DNA from: Flavobacterium sp. 1
GTDB taxonomy: Bacteria; Bacteroidota; Bacteroidia; Flavobacteriales; Flavobacteriaceae
Direction of reading: 5' to 3'
Assembly: GCF_002797935.1 (NCBI RefSeq)
Contig: NZ_PGER01000001.1
Coordinates: 4,774,001 to 4,838,000 of the forward strand
Length of the DNA: 64,000 nt
Of this stretch, positions 43,974 to 52,535 are shown one piece after another. How positions within the stretch are numbered: position 1 is the stretch's first letter; the number at the start of each line of letters is the position of its first letter. The notes under the pieces were generated by a model. It worked only from the letters and a program-made list of their open reading frames with translations. It did no database searches and was not told the DNA's origin. The translations under genes and the position numbers were made by a program.

Positions 43974-44073
43974 ATTGGACAGTTAGGCAAACTGAGTGCT
44001 ATAAGTCCCGAAGGGTGACAGGGCGAGGAACGAGACTTGTCATTATGCGCACGTAGTTGCCTAACTGTCCAAT
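43974..44073 (+). repeat. Hairpin element A with conserved 61-nt loop
   Basis: Arms at 43974-43993 and 44055-44073 are complementary over 19 bp with one bulged base. The 61-nt loop contains ATAAGTCCCG, AAGGGTG, GAGGAACGAG and CATTATGC. Its loop, but not its arms, matches element B at 49722-49834. Confidence 0.7.
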
Positions 44074-44160
44074 ACCTTGGCTGATTTTTTCTCCTTTGGG
44101 TGTAGTTATTTTAAACTTTTAAAAAGCTTGAAAAATTATTTTTTAATGTCTTTTGAAAGT

Positions 44161-44211
44161 GTACGCTTCTCAAAATCAAATGAAAAAATTGAAAAAAGAA
44201 GCGTACTTTTT
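44161..44211 (+). terminator. Hairpin followed by T run
   Basis: GTACGCTTCT (44161-44170) and AGAAGCGTAC (44197-44206) then five T. Confidence 0.45.
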
Positions 44212-44304
44212 CAAACAATATACTTTTAAAATCCGCAAAATTCTGACTATTTTCAGGAAGATTTTCGCGGATATCTTGGAAAAATTAGAGCAATCAAAAA
44301 CTGT

Positions 44305-44562
44305 TTAATTCTTTGTGCTAACTAGAGTAATAGTGTCTGCAAGATTATTGTTTGAAATATAATCTAATATAAAATCTTCAGCCTCTTTTTTATGGTCAGG
44401 AGAAGTCGAAAAGGAGTTGAGATAAAAGTCTTCATTTTCATCTGCAATATGAATGATTTCAGTGTAGCCTTTGGTAATTAAAGAACCTTTTAGTTTTAAT
44501 ATTTTAAGTTCAATATCTCTGTCAACATCTCTTTTTACTCGGAGGTTTATAGTTTTATTCAT
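44305..44562 (-). CDS. Small protein, unknown
   Basis: 85 residues. A basic, beta-like start (NKTINLRVKRDVDRDIELKI) and an acidic helix end. No family recognised. It follows the Xre gene on the same strand after a terminator. Confidence 0.55.
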   Translation of the reverse strand: MNKTINLRVKRDVDRDIELKILKLKGSLITKGYTEIIHIADENEDFYLNSFSTSPDHKKEAEDFILDYISNNNLADTITLVSTKN

Positions 44563-44608
44563 GTGATATTTTTTTGGTAATGTAGTAGAGCAAATAATGT
44601 TTCAAAAC

Positions 44609-44636
44609 AAAAAAGAGACTTTTCGAGTCTCTTTTT
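44609..44636 (-). terminator. Bidirectional terminator after xre gene
   Basis: AAAAAGAGACT and AGTCTCTTTTT pair with a 5-nt loop; T runs on both strands. Confidence 0.85.
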
Positions 44637-44661
44637 GGAATTAATATATCTTTATAAAAGC

Positions 44662-45072
44662 TTATTTCTCTTTTAGTAATTTTTCCAAAACCTTAATCTG
44701 TTCATCTTTAGCTTTAATAAGTTCTAAATTTAACCGCTTAATTTCTTCTAAAGCCTCTATCCCTTTTTCTATTGGATTTACATTAAATGTTGCACTATGA
44801 CCTGTATTCAAGAAAGCTCCATTATCAAATGTATTCGAAATAATATTTATTGCCTGATCCTCGTCAAAGTTCTGAAACGCTTCCACAGGAATTTTTAATG
44901 AATTCGAGATTTGATTTAGTATATCATCTTCAATTACATCTTTTTGCTCCAGCAAAGAAATTTTCTTTTGATTCCAGTCATTTCCCAGATCAAAAGCCAA
45001 TGCCTCTTGTTTGATTCCAAGCATTTCTCTGAAGCGTTTTACGTTTCTTCCCTGATGTATTTTCTGTTCCAT
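44662..45072 (-). CDS. Xre-family HTH regulator
   Basis: Start chosen at MEQKIHQGRN (136 residues). The HTH covers about residues 8-62 (VKRFREMLGIKQEALAFDLG, KISLLEQKDVI). The C-terminal half ends in a coiled coil (LNLELIKAKDEQIKVLEKLL). Such regulators control excision or transfer in mobile elements. Divergent from the four-gene operon at 45253; the intergenic region has repeated AAAATATCC. Confidence 0.85.
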   Translation of the reverse strand: MEQKIHQGRNVKRFREMLGIKQEALAFDLGNDWNQKKISLLEQKDVIEDDILNQISNSLKIPVEAFQNFDEDQAINIISNTFDNGAFLNTGHSATFNVNPIEKGIEALEEIKRLNLELIKAKDEQIKVLEKLLKEK

Positions 45073-45144
45073 AATGAGTATCAATTTTCTGAAGGCTCAA
45101 AGATAAAGCCATTTGGATTAAAAAATTTGAGTTTCAAAGATAAA

Positions 45145-45206
45145 AAAATATCCTGTAAAATATCCTTTTTATCAGATATTATATCCGCTTTTCGAATAGA
45201 TTATCC
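45145..45206 (+). promoter_or_regulatory. Repeated AAAATATCC motif, candidate Xre operator
   Basis: AAAATATCC at 45145 and 45157, variants ATTATATCC at 45178 and AGATTATCC at 45198. Further exact copies occur at 45265 (start of the first gene) and 45811 (before the second). Confidence 0.4.
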
Positions 45207-45252
45207 TTTTTAAAGAATGGAACTTCGCTTGTGAATTTAAAATCTTCCCACT

Positions 45253-45813
45253 ATGAAAAAGAATAAAATATCCTTCGAAACAAGATTTTGGGCAGGGTTT
45301 GTGGCAGGAAATCCATTTGAGGCATTTGACGCCATTTTTGACTTTGCACATCTTGATTATTATAAACAGAATTTAAGTGAAGCAGTACTTCACTGCTATA
45401 AGAGAAAAGTCTACAAGCAGGATGCTCCTTGCAATGCTTTTGTCTTTTATACTGCTATATGCTCTTTTCTCAAAGTCTGTTACTGCCTGAAGGTGAAAGA
45501 CAAGAAATGGAAAGTGAAAGAGTCTTCCCGCTCCGAAACGGTATTTCATCTTTCTTCTCTGACCAAGGAAGAATACGACAATCCTTTTTTGGTGCTTCAA
45601 AGTGCATTTGAAGAGAGAACACTTCAACAGTTTGAATTTTTCTTAAGTGAAATCACAGAGCTTTCATTGTCTCCATATTATGTAGATCCTGACTCAGACC
45701 TTACAACACCTTATATTCATTTAATCAAAATGCTCGATGCAGGGGAACTGATGAGAGAAAGAGGCGTTGAGAGAATCAAGAAAACTGATCAGATTGAACC
45801 TGTAACGGAATAA
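45253..45813 (+). CDS. Unknown protein, first of four-gene operon
   Basis: 186 residues, soluble, mixed alpha/beta, with aromatic-rich FETRFWAGFVAGNPFEAFDA and a Cys-rich middle (YTAICSFLKVCYCLKVKDK). No family recognised; it looks like conserved hypothetical proteins of Bacteroidetes integrative elements. Followed after 35 nt by the next gene. Confidence 0.6.
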   Translation: MKKNKISFETRFWAGFVAGNPFEAFDAIFDFAHLDYYKQNLSEAVLHCYKRKVYKQDAPCNAFVFYTAICSFLKVCYCLKVKDKKWKVKESSRSETVFHLSSLTKEEYDNPFLVLQSAFEERTLQQFEFFLSEITELSLSPYYVDPDSDLTTPYIHLIKMLDAGELMRERGVERIKKTDQIEPVTE

Positions 45814-45848
45814 AATATCCTTTATCTAATCTTCAAAAACACAGTATT

Positions 45849-46700
45849 ATGAAAACTTCAGAAAAACTTTTATTTCCAAAACTCGAAAACGAGTTTTTAG
45901 AAAATATCCTCAGACAGTTGGTCAACCAGCATACTATCATTCAGATGTTTTTTACCAAACAGCCTTCTTCCGTGTATTCATATCTTATTATCCATATCGA
46001 AAAAAATATAGATGCCGAGCAGCTACAACAGAACAAATGGGTAAATAAAGTTAGAAATCGCTATCAGATCGATGTCTATTTTATCTACTCTCAAAAACTT
46101 CATCATCTATTTTCTTTAGGACATCCCTTTATTGAATTTTACTGCCAGCCTTCGGCTCTTATTTACAAAGATGAAGAATGTGAAAATCCGCTTATCATTA
46201 CACGGGACTGGAAGAAATACAAGAAGAGATTTACCATGTTTCAAGACCATTTTTATCACGATCACGATCTTCACAAGTCACAAGTCCAAAATCTGATTTC
46301 AGAAGGTTCATCAAACAGTGTTTTTACATCGTATGCAAGATTGATTGAATATGATCTTGAATATTTAGAAGAATTGTATTCAGGAAATAAATCAGCTTTG
46401 TTGAGTTTAGATGAAAGGATCAATAATCTTATAGAATACATTCCTGAGATTCAAAAATACTTTGTAAGAAACAGTCACAACAAATATTATCTCACTGATT
46501 TATTCGCAAAAGCAAAAGAAGCAACCGCCGATGATGATGCAATCTATAGAAATGAAATGTATGAAGCAGTTGGAATTGCCGAAAAAAGTCTCTATCGTCT
46601 TATCGAAGAACGGCTTGACGAATTAAAAAAGCTGATTAAAAAAGGATTATATAAAAAAACGAAGTTTCATGTCAAATTAACGACAAACGTAAAGATATAA
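45849..46700 (+). CDS. Unknown protein, possible nucleotidyltransferase/HEPN-like
   Basis: 283 residues. The first half (SVYSYLIIHIEKNIDAEQLQ, YQIDVYFIYSQKLHHLFSLGHPF) has the strand pattern of the diverged nucleotidyltransferase half of HEPN-type proteins. The second half is helical (YEAVGIAEKSLYRLIEERLD). This is a weak fold-level impression, not a family match. Confidence 0.5.
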   Translation: MKTSEKLLFPKLENEFLENILRQLVNQHTIIQMFFTKQPSSVYSYLIIHIEKNIDAEQLQQNKWVNKVRNRYQIDVYFIYSQKLHHLFSLGHPFIEFYCQPSALIYKDEECENPLIITRDWKKYKKRFTMFQDHFYHDHDLHKSQVQNLISEGSSNSVFTSYARLIEYDLEYLEELYSGNKSALLSLDERINNLIEYIPEIQKYFVRNSHNKYYLTDLFAKAKEATADDDAIYRNEMYEAVGIAEKSLYRLIEERLDELKKLIKKGLYKKTKFHVKLTTNVKI

Positions 46701-46702
46701 TT

Positions 46703-47464
46703 GTGGAGATTGCAATAGAAACCATATTAAACTCGGTTGAAGTCGAACAGATCTACTTATATCATCAAATTACCTACGGTGAAAAAACGACCTATTATCT
46801 GATGCTTATAGCTGTGGGGGTAGGTAATGAAAAATTAAGATTAATCACTGATTCCCTAAAAAGCAAAATAGGCGGAAAATATGATTTTGTTTTGTTGAGC
46901 CACAGCCGTTACTCAATACAAACTAACCTATATCAACATCAAAATTTCTTTTCCAATATTATACAAGATAAATACCTGATATATTCATCCAGCAATTACC
47001 ATCCAGAATTTCATTGGGAGATTCCTCACAATCCTTATCACGCTGATCTACATTTTTATTATAAGCCGACCAAAGATATTGCCTTGCAATTTTTTGCAAT
47101 AGTCAATACTACTAAAGAAAACTATCAAGGTTTAGATTCCCTTTTTACATTATTTTTTATGTCCTTTTGCAGGACATACATTTTTGTAAAAACCTATTAC
47201 CTCCCTAATTATCTGTCTAATCAAACATTATGGCAATTATGTATCTATGCAGATGCCGACATACGAAAGTATAATTATTTAATAGAGCAGTTCTGGACTG
47301 ATTTCTTTCCTTATTTAGATAGACACATGACCCTTCATCATAAGCTGTCAAAACTCAACAAAGAAGAGGTTGATCAGATGAATGTTATTGTTGAGAAACT
47401 GATGTACGAACTGTATAATTTGGTTATTGAGGGCAGATTGCTATTGAGTTTTGAGCAAGATTAA
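46703..47464 (+). CDS. Unknown protein related in layout to preceding gene
   Basis: 253 residues from GTG 46703 (2 nt after the previous stop; TTG 46701 overlaps it). ILNSVEVEQIYLYHQIT...TTYYLMLIAVG...YDFVLLSHSRYS and a helical C-terminal half resemble the same nucleotidyltransferase-plus-HEPN arrangement. Catalytic motifs were not found. Probably translationally coupled to the preceding gene. Confidence 0.5.
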   Translation: MEIAIETILNSVEVEQIYLYHQITYGEKTTYYLMLIAVGVGNEKLRLITDSLKSKIGGKYDFVLLSHSRYSIQTNLYQHQNFFSNIIQDKYLIYSSSNYHPEFHWEIPHNPYHADLHFYYKPTKDIALQFFAIVNTTKENYQGLDSLFTLFFMSFCRTYIFVKTYYLPNYLSNQTLWQLCIYADADIRKYNYLIEQFWTDFFPYLDRHMTLHHKLSKLNKEEVDQMNVIVEKLMYELYNLVIEGRLLLSFEQD

Positions 47465-47496
47465 TAAATGAATTAATCGATTTAAAAATAAATATC

Positions 47497-47886
47497 ATGG
47501 AAACAGATGAAATTGAAAAGCTAGAAACTATAAAGAGATTGACCTCCAGTTGTCTCAGTACTTTGCGACCAGTTGATAATAAAAATAGGATTCACAGTGC
47601 TGAAATAAAAGTATATGATTATTACGAACTTGCCTCAGTCATAAGAAACCTGATGAAATTATGTGTTGTGGCGCTGGATCATGATGGAGCTGAAGTTCCT
47701 GTTACAATAGAAAATCGGTCAATTGATGTTGGGCTTATACTAGGAATTGCCCTGCAGTTATTTCCAATCGATGAATTCGAACTGTTAAATGAAATAAGCA
47801 TATTATTTCCTGTAGATCATGATCAAATGATAAATGAGAAGACTGAAAATCAGAAAGAAAACTTCAAAGATACTTCTGAAAAATAA
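47497..47886 (+). CDS. Unknown small protein, last of operon
   Basis: 129 residues, acidic and soluble, mostly helical, with IKVYDYYELASVIRNLMKLC and LILGIALQLFPIDEFELLNE. No family recognised. 32 nt after the preceding gene. Confidence 0.55.
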   Translation: METDEIEKLETIKRLTSSCLSTLRPVDNKNRIHSAEIKVYDYYELASVIRNLMKLCVVALDHDGAEVPVTIENRSIDVGLILGIALQLFPIDEFELLNEISILFPVDHDQMINEKTENQKENFKDTSEK

Positions 47887-48495
47887 AGCATATAAATTAC
47901 ATTTAGCTCATGCTTTCATGGACATATTATGACCATCAATATTATAAAAAAGCATATTATCTTTGTAAAAGCTGAGAACGAAACCCTTTATCATGGACAA
48001 ATTTTGCTTATGATATTCAGTGTTTTAGATTCTATCTTTGTAAAATAAACATAACTAAATGCTGTAATTTGTTAGAAGATCAATTTTTAACTTCTGCAAA
48101 AAAGACCTGACTTCGGAAGGTGTTTTCAGCTCCCAGCAGGGCAAGTTGTTTTGAGGCACTAATCAAGTTTCGAGTGCCTCAAAACACAACTTGCCGTTGT
48201 CCTGCGACAACTTTTTTAGAAATGGTTTTAAATTGAAAGGGCTTGATGCCCTTTTTTTGTTTTTTCGGTAATTTAAAAAGTGATTCACCCTCAAACACGC
48301 TTAAGCTTACAAATAGTTTCGAGGATGATAATAAGTTCCTTTTGTTTAAGGTTGTTAAAAACACCTTACCAATACACGCAGTATTGTTTGTTTTTGCAGT
48401 TTGTTAGCTATTGAATTGTGTAAGGTATCTGCAAAACTATAAAACTATAAAAGCAGTAAGGCTGTTTTTACATACATATGCTTTTACATGAATAC
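47887..48495 (+). other. Noncoding with long hairpin and terminator
   Basis: No credible gene. A long hairpin has arms at 48140-48160 and 48173-48195 (GAGGCACT/AGTGCCTC at the apex), then GTTGTC-CTGC-GACAAC plus six T (48196-48217), then the start of a 16-bp tandem repeat. Confidence 0.6.
48140..48217 (+). terminator. Long hairpin plus intrinsic terminator
   Basis: Arms of 21 and 23 nt pair with a 12-nt loop; the next hairpin GTTGTC/GACAAC ends in TTTTTT. Confidence 0.7.
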
Positions 48496-49538
48496 ATGCG
48501 AATCAAGGGTTGAAAATCAATTGGCAAGGCGACAAAATAAGAAAGAAATAACTTTCAAATAATTTGTTTTAAAGTCTGGAAATCAGTACATTTAAGGTGT
48601 ATTCAACGCACTTTTAAACATATGATTAACCAGACTAAAGTCCTAAAATTAGTACATATTTATTTAACAATCTGTGATAGATTTGAAAAAGATTTAAAAT
48701 ATACTTGTGAGCGATTCAGCAACAACGATAAGCCGGATTTAACAGATGAAGAAATTATGACCATTTATTTATTTGCAATTGAGGAAGAACAACGATTTAC
48801 CGTAAAACAAATTCACAAATTTGCCGGTGACTATTTGCGTCTATGGTTTCCAAATCTAGGCTCTTATTCTGTATTTTCAAATAGATTAAATAGATTATCA
48901 GAGTCTTTCAAACACTTAGCCGCTAACTTGATTTCAGAACATTACCCCCAAGAATGCTATTCTGACCAAAGCTTACTGGACTCAATGCCTATTATTACTT
49001 GTTCGGGAAAGCGTTCTGGAAAAGTTGCCAAAGACATTACAGATAAAGGATATTGTTCTACAAAAAGCATGTATTACTATGGGGTAAAACTTCATGCGTT
49101 AGCTTTTAGACGAGAAAATAGAATTCCTTTTCCCGAGGAGATACAAATTACCCCTGCATCTGTCAATGATTTAACCGTATTCAAAGAAGTATGGTCAACT
49201 AAAGAAGATAGAATCTTTTTTGGTGATAAAATCTATCAAAATAAAGAGTTCTTTTCTGATTTTGAGAAAGAAAAAAACTCTGTAATGATGACACCAGTTA
49301 AAGCAATAAAAGGAGAATGTCAAGAAATCAGAAATAGAGATAAAGCTTCAAACGACTTGTATTCAACAGCGGTATCAAGAGTTAGGCAACCTATTGAATC
49401 CTTTTTTAATTGGTTGATTGAAAAAACAAATATTCAAAGAGCAGGCAAAGTTAGATCCACTAAAGGACTATTAGTACATCTATTTGGGAAGATCGCAGCT
49501 GCCTTTATAAACTTAATATTTTAACCCTTGATTCGCAT
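48496..49538 (+). mobile_element. IS982-family insertion sequence
   Basis: 1043 bp bounded by perfect 16-bp inverted repeats, ATGCGAATCAAGGGTT and AACCCTTGATTCGCAT, and a target duplication GAATAC (48490-48495 and 49539-49544; up to 9 bp if the repeat ends are shorter). Confidence 0.93.
48622..49524 (+). CDS. IS982-family transposase
   Basis: 300 residues. DDE candidates are in LLDSMPIITC, RIFFGDKIYQ and RQPIESFFNWLIEKTNIQ. Full length; the stop codon overlaps the right inverted repeat. Probably intact and recently inserted. Confidence 0.93.
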   Translation: MINQTKVLKLVHIYLTICDRFEKDLKYTCERFSNNDKPDLTDEEIMTIYLFAIEEEQRFTVKQIHKFAGDYLRLWFPNLGSYSVFSNRLNRLSESFKHLAANLISEHYPQECYSDQSLLDSMPIITCSGKRSGKVAKDITDKGYCSTKSMYYYGVKLHALAFRRENRIPFPEEIQITPASVNDLTVFKEVWSTKEDRIFFGDKIYQNKEFFSDFEKEKNSVMMTPVKAIKGECQEIRNRDKASNDLYSTAVSRVRQPIESFFNWLIEKTNIQRAGKVRSTKGLLVHLFGKIAAAFINLIF

Positions 49539-49576
49539 GAATACGCTTTTATATGCAAATGCTTTTACGCATAGGC

Positions 49577-49888
49577 AAGAATACATATTTGAACACAGGC
49601 AAATATTTGCATGTAAATATTTAAGCTTTCAAATATTGCTGTATGTTCATATTTAAAGCCATAAATTTAAATTCAAAAGAAAACAGAAAAACCGTAAAAA
49701 AGAAAAAGAAAGCAATTTAACAGGGCTGGCATTAAACTTAGCAAAAGGAAACGGAATAAGTCCCGTAAGGGTGGATTGTGAGGAATGAGCAAGACATTAT
49801 GCCGTAGTCTTTTGCTAAGTTTAATGCCAGCCCTAACTTCGTTTTCTTTTTATTTATTTGTTCGTAAGAATGGCTTATAGTCTAAAAA
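49577..49888 (+). other. Noncoding with hairpin element B
   Basis: A/T-rich palindromic fragments (CAAATATTTGCATG, AAATATTTAAGC) lead into the hairpin at 49722-49834. No gene. Confidence 0.55.
49722..49834 (+). repeat. Hairpin element B with conserved 61-nt loop
   Basis: A perfect 26-bp inverted repeat (49722-49747 and 49809-49834) encloses 61 nt with AATAAGTCCCG, AAGGGTG, GAGGAATGAG and ACATTATGC, collinear with element A. A-rich DNA on the left and T-rich on the right extend the stem. Confidence 0.75.
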
Positions 49889-50200
49889 CTAGATCCAGTG
49901 GTAGGGTTTATCCTTACGGTTAAGATAGCAATACATCTCTTCCTTTTTTAGTTCGGGAAAGAATTTAAGAGCATTCTCAATGGCATAGTTGGGAAGAAAG
50001 AAAATCTCGTCACGGACAGCCTTTATAACTTTTTCACGACCATAAAAACGGACGATTTCGTCAATTTGATCCTGACCTCCACGCTCAACAATACGGGCAA
50101 TTACCATTTTATATCCACCATCCCAGTCAATACTGTCGAATCTAAAATCCCAGAAGAATTTAGGGTGAAGATTAGGTATATGTTTGGTTAATGGCTTCAT
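49889..50200 (-). CDS. Antitoxin-like partner of AbiEii (DUF6922-type)
   Basis: 103 residues. HPKFFWDFRFDSIDWDGGYK, RIVERGGQDQIDEIVRFYG and YHWI at the end match the small proteins that accompany AbiEii-like toxins in Bacteroidetes (recognised from memory). 47 nt after the toxin gene. Confidence 0.75.
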   Translation of the reverse strand: MKPLTKHIPNLHPKFFWDFRFDSIDWDGGYKMVIARIVERGGQDQIDEIVRFYGREKVIKAVRDEIFFLPNYAIENALKFFPELKKEEMYCYLNRKDKPYHWI

Positions 50201-50247
50201 TGTTTTTTTAATTGAATTAGTATCAAATATAAGTATTTTTCACTGAA

Positions 50248-50937
50248 TTACCTGCGAAATCCTCTCTTTTTGTTGGGATTAATCGGTAAGTCCTGGCTTT
50301 CTGATTTAAATTTATACAAAGGATTTTTTACTGCCAGTTCCAACCGTTTTTGGATAATTTTCCAGTTTTGCTCTTTTTCTTTCAGCATATCTACGCCTTC
50401 AAAGGTAGTAATCTTGTCATATGTATTCAGACCTATGGAAGCCCAGTACGGATCTTTATCATATTTTCTCTGATAGGCTTGAAGGTAGAACTTTAATGGT
50501 TCTCGTTCAAGCATAAAGTACATGTCGACAAAATCTTTGTACCTGTCTCCGCTCTGATGAATAGCATGGAGTTTCATTGCTCCAATATCTTCATTGGAAA
50601 TCATGCGGACTCCTTCAGCTGTTTCCACGGAATTCAGAAGAGGGTAATTGTGTGTAACAATATCGACTTTTATATCATCAATGTAGGTAAGAACAGTGTT
50701 CGGGAAGGACTGGCTTTCCTTTTCATTTACATCGTAAGTGTCATGTAGATATTTGAGCATCATCTCCGAATTAAATTTTTTTGTTGTAAAAAGATCTAGA
50801 TCTACCGATAAGCGGTGTCCCAATCGTAAGGCTAGCGCCGTACCCCCGACCAATATATGTTCTTTTCGTTTTTCGTCTTTCATAAGCCTTTGGAGAAGTT
50901 CCCACATCTCCTGAGTAACTGTTTCTTTGTGGAGCAT
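50248..50937 (-). CDS. AbiEii/AbiGii-family nucleotidyltransferase toxin
   Basis: 229 residues. The nucleotidyltransferase signature GGTALALRLGHRLSVDLDLF (about 32-51) contains the GG and DxD catalytic residues, followed by VDIVTH and EDIGAMKLHAI...RYKDFVDMYFML. In the AbiE family such enzymes modify tRNA and act in phage abortive infection or element maintenance. Toxin-first order here. Confidence 0.9.
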   Translation of the reverse strand: MLHKETVTQEMWELLQRLMKDEKRKEHILVGGTALALRLGHRLSVDLDLFTTKKFNSEMMLKYLHDTYDVNEKESQSFPNTVLTYIDDIKVDIVTHNYPLLNSVETAEGVRMISNEDIGAMKLHAIHQSGDRYKDFVDMYFMLEREPLKFYLQAYQRKYDKDPYWASIGLNTYDKITTFEGVDMLKEKEQNWKIIQKRLELAVKNPLYKFKSESQDLPINPNKKRGFRR

Positions 50938-51121
50938 AATTTCATGTTTTCAGAAAATTAATCCTGAAAAAGGCCTATTCTTTTAAAGTGTCTAGTGATG
51001 GCTTTACTTGACAGCAGATGTCCAATCTTAAAGGTTTAAGACTGGGTCAGGCGCAAATAAGCCAAATACTTCCAAATTAGAGTGTAAGTACTGATTATAA
51101 GATATATTAGTTTTTAAGTAA

Positions 51122-51568
51122 TTGAAATATGAAGTCATGGAAAATGAACAAAAAAAGAACCCGCATAAAGGAGGCAGACCTTCCAAAATAGATCCCGCAG
51201 TCCACCGCTATTCTATCAGTCTTACTGCGGAAGAAAATGTCCGCTTCCTCACTCTTTTTGAAACATCAGGAATGCATGTAATGGCTCATTTTATTACAGC
51301 GTGTGTTTTTCAAAAAGGGATAAAAACAGTTAAGATCGATAAAGCGACAATGGATTATTATATGCGCCTGACCTCTTTTTACAGCCAGTTCCGTTCAATT
51401 GGGGTTAATTACATTCAGGTTGTTAAACTATTGTATAGTCGTTTTTCCGACAAAAAGGCATCTGCATTTTTATACAAATTGGAAAAACAGACAACTGAAA
51501 TGGCGGTATTGTGTCAAAAAATAATTATTCTGACAGAAGAATTTGAAACAAAACATCTTAAAAAGTAA
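51122..51568 (+). CDS. MobA-like mobilisation accessory protein
   Basis: 148 residues (or 143 from MENEQKKN at 51137). KGGRPSKIDPAVHRYSISLT is typical of Bacteroidetes MobA/relaxosome DNA-binding proteins, followed by a ribbon-helix-helix-like part and RSIGVNYIQVVKLLYSRF. The relaxase gene that normally follows is missing, so mobilisation is probably broken or provided elsewhere. Confidence 0.75.
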   Translation: MKYEVMENEQKKNPHKGGRPSKIDPAVHRYSISLTAEENVRFLTLFETSGMHVMAHFITACVFQKGIKTVKIDKATMDYYMRLTSFYSQFRSIGVNYIQVVKLLYSRFSDKKASAFLYKLEKQTTEMAVLCQKIIILTEEFETKHLKK

Positions 51569-51841
51569 GACATTCAGAGTTTTGGATATTTTTTCATACC
51601 AAAGACACTGTGAAATAGAAGAAAAGGGGTTCTTTTATACAATGAAAGAGGATGATTTTTCGAGAATCCTTGACAAAGAAAGTGTTGTGGCGTCCGTCTT
51701 AAATTTGATTGGTTTTTATTCTTTTTGGAAACATTATTCAAATACTCTATTTGGCAACTGCGTGCCAAACAAGGCAACAGAATACAATATCGGAAAGTTC
51801 TAAATAAATAGTTTTTATTTTCGAACTTAAATGACGTAGAT

Positions 51842-52138
51842 ATGGAAATAACATTTTTAGATATTCAGATTTTAGGGGCACTACATAAGGAAGTAAAGCA
51901 AGTTTCTAAATTGATCCATGAAATCACTTCTCCTTACAAGGCATTGCAACAGGCTACGAAGTGGCTCGACCAGCAGGAAACTTGCCAATTGCTTAACATC
52001 AGTAAACGGACGTTACAGACGTACAGGACAAAAGGTATTCTTGGGTCAACGCAAATCAATCGGAAGACTTATTTCAAATTATCAGATGTGGAATTACTCA
52101 TACAGGGAGAACGACGATTAAAAAAGCAAAAGAAATGA
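51842..52138 (+). CDS. Excisionase-like HTH protein 1
   Basis: 98 residues. A helix-turn-helix of the MerR/excisionase type is at about 43-88 (WLDQQETCQLLNISKRTLQ, GSTQINRKTYFKLSDVELL). The stop overlaps the start of the next gene by 4 nt (ATGA). Confidence 0.85.
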   Translation: MEITFLDIQILGALHKEVKQVSKLIHEITSPYKALQQATKWLDQQETCQLLNISKRTLQTYRTKGILGSTQINRKTYFKLSDVELLIQGERRLKKQKK

Positions 52139-52440
52139 AACCTATTGGAGATTCAAACGAGGACATGATTGTCCTGATTGAAGCAGTGACTAGCATCAAA
52201 AACGAACTGCTATATATCAGAGAATATTTCCACCCACTCTTAAAAGGGGAAATTTACCTGTCAGGCGAACAAGTTTGTCAGATGCTACATGTCAGCAAAC
52301 GGACGTTGCAACAGTACAGAGATGACGGACAGATACCCTTTATCAAACTCGAACGGAAAATCCTGTTCCGAGAATCGGATATCATCAAGGTATTGGAAAA
52401 TAATTATCAGCGTCCGATTGAAATCAAAAGAATACTTTAA
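52135..52440 (+). CDS. Excisionase-like HTH protein 2
   Basis: 101 residues, same fold as its neighbour: YLSGEQVCQMLHVSKRTLQQ and KLERKILFRESDIIKVLE. Pairs of such genes next to an integrase are usual in Bacteroidetes conjugative transposons and direct excision. Confidence 0.87.
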   Translation: MKPIGDSNEDMIVLIEAVTSIKNELLYIREYFHPLLKGEIYLSGEQVCQMLHVSKRTLQQYRDDGQIPFIKLERKILFRESDIIKVLENNYQRPIEIKRIL

Positions 52441-52462
52441 AATCGCAACCTAATCAGGATAG

Positions 52463-52503
52463 TAAAAAAACAGCCCTTTGTTACACTTAAAACAATGGGC
52501 TGT
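52463..52503 (-). terminator. Bidirectional terminator, HTH genes / integrase
   Basis: ACAGCCCTTTGTT and AACAATGGGCTGT form a stem; an A run on the left gives T on the - strand. Confidence 0.8.
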
Positions 52504-52535
52504 AATGTTGTATCATGGAAACAACGTTATCCTTC

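Larger units (their letters stand above)
43578..44304 (+). other. Noncoding, hairpin-rich
   Basis: 727 bp without a credible gene. Contains three adjacent hairpins at 43713-43799, the long-armed hairpin element at 43974-44073, and stems at 44161-44206 (GTACGCTTCT/AGAAGCGTAC) and about 44230-44273 (ATCCGC/GCGGAT). Confidence 0.6.
48464..49576 (+). repeat. Four 16-bp tandem repeats, split by IS982
   Basis: Units GTTTTTACATACATAT (48464), GCTTTTACATGAATAC (48480), GCTTTTATATGCAAAT (49545) and GCTTTTACGCATAGGC (49561) become contiguous when the IS and its 6-bp duplication are removed. Iteron-like. Confidence 0.6.

Noticed and set aside
43974..44073. Retron or diversity-generating element for the long hairpins
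   Set aside because: No reverse transcriptase gene is present in the window.
48179..48364. 61-codon - strand open frame
   Set aside because: It runs through the hairpin and terminator at 48140-48217 and has no recognisable features.
51543..51803. 86-codon open frame overlapping the end of the MobA-like gene
   Set aside because: The first codons overlap another gene, the sequence has no domain or leader, and no good ribosome-binding site was seen. Probably the decayed space where a relaxase gene used to be.
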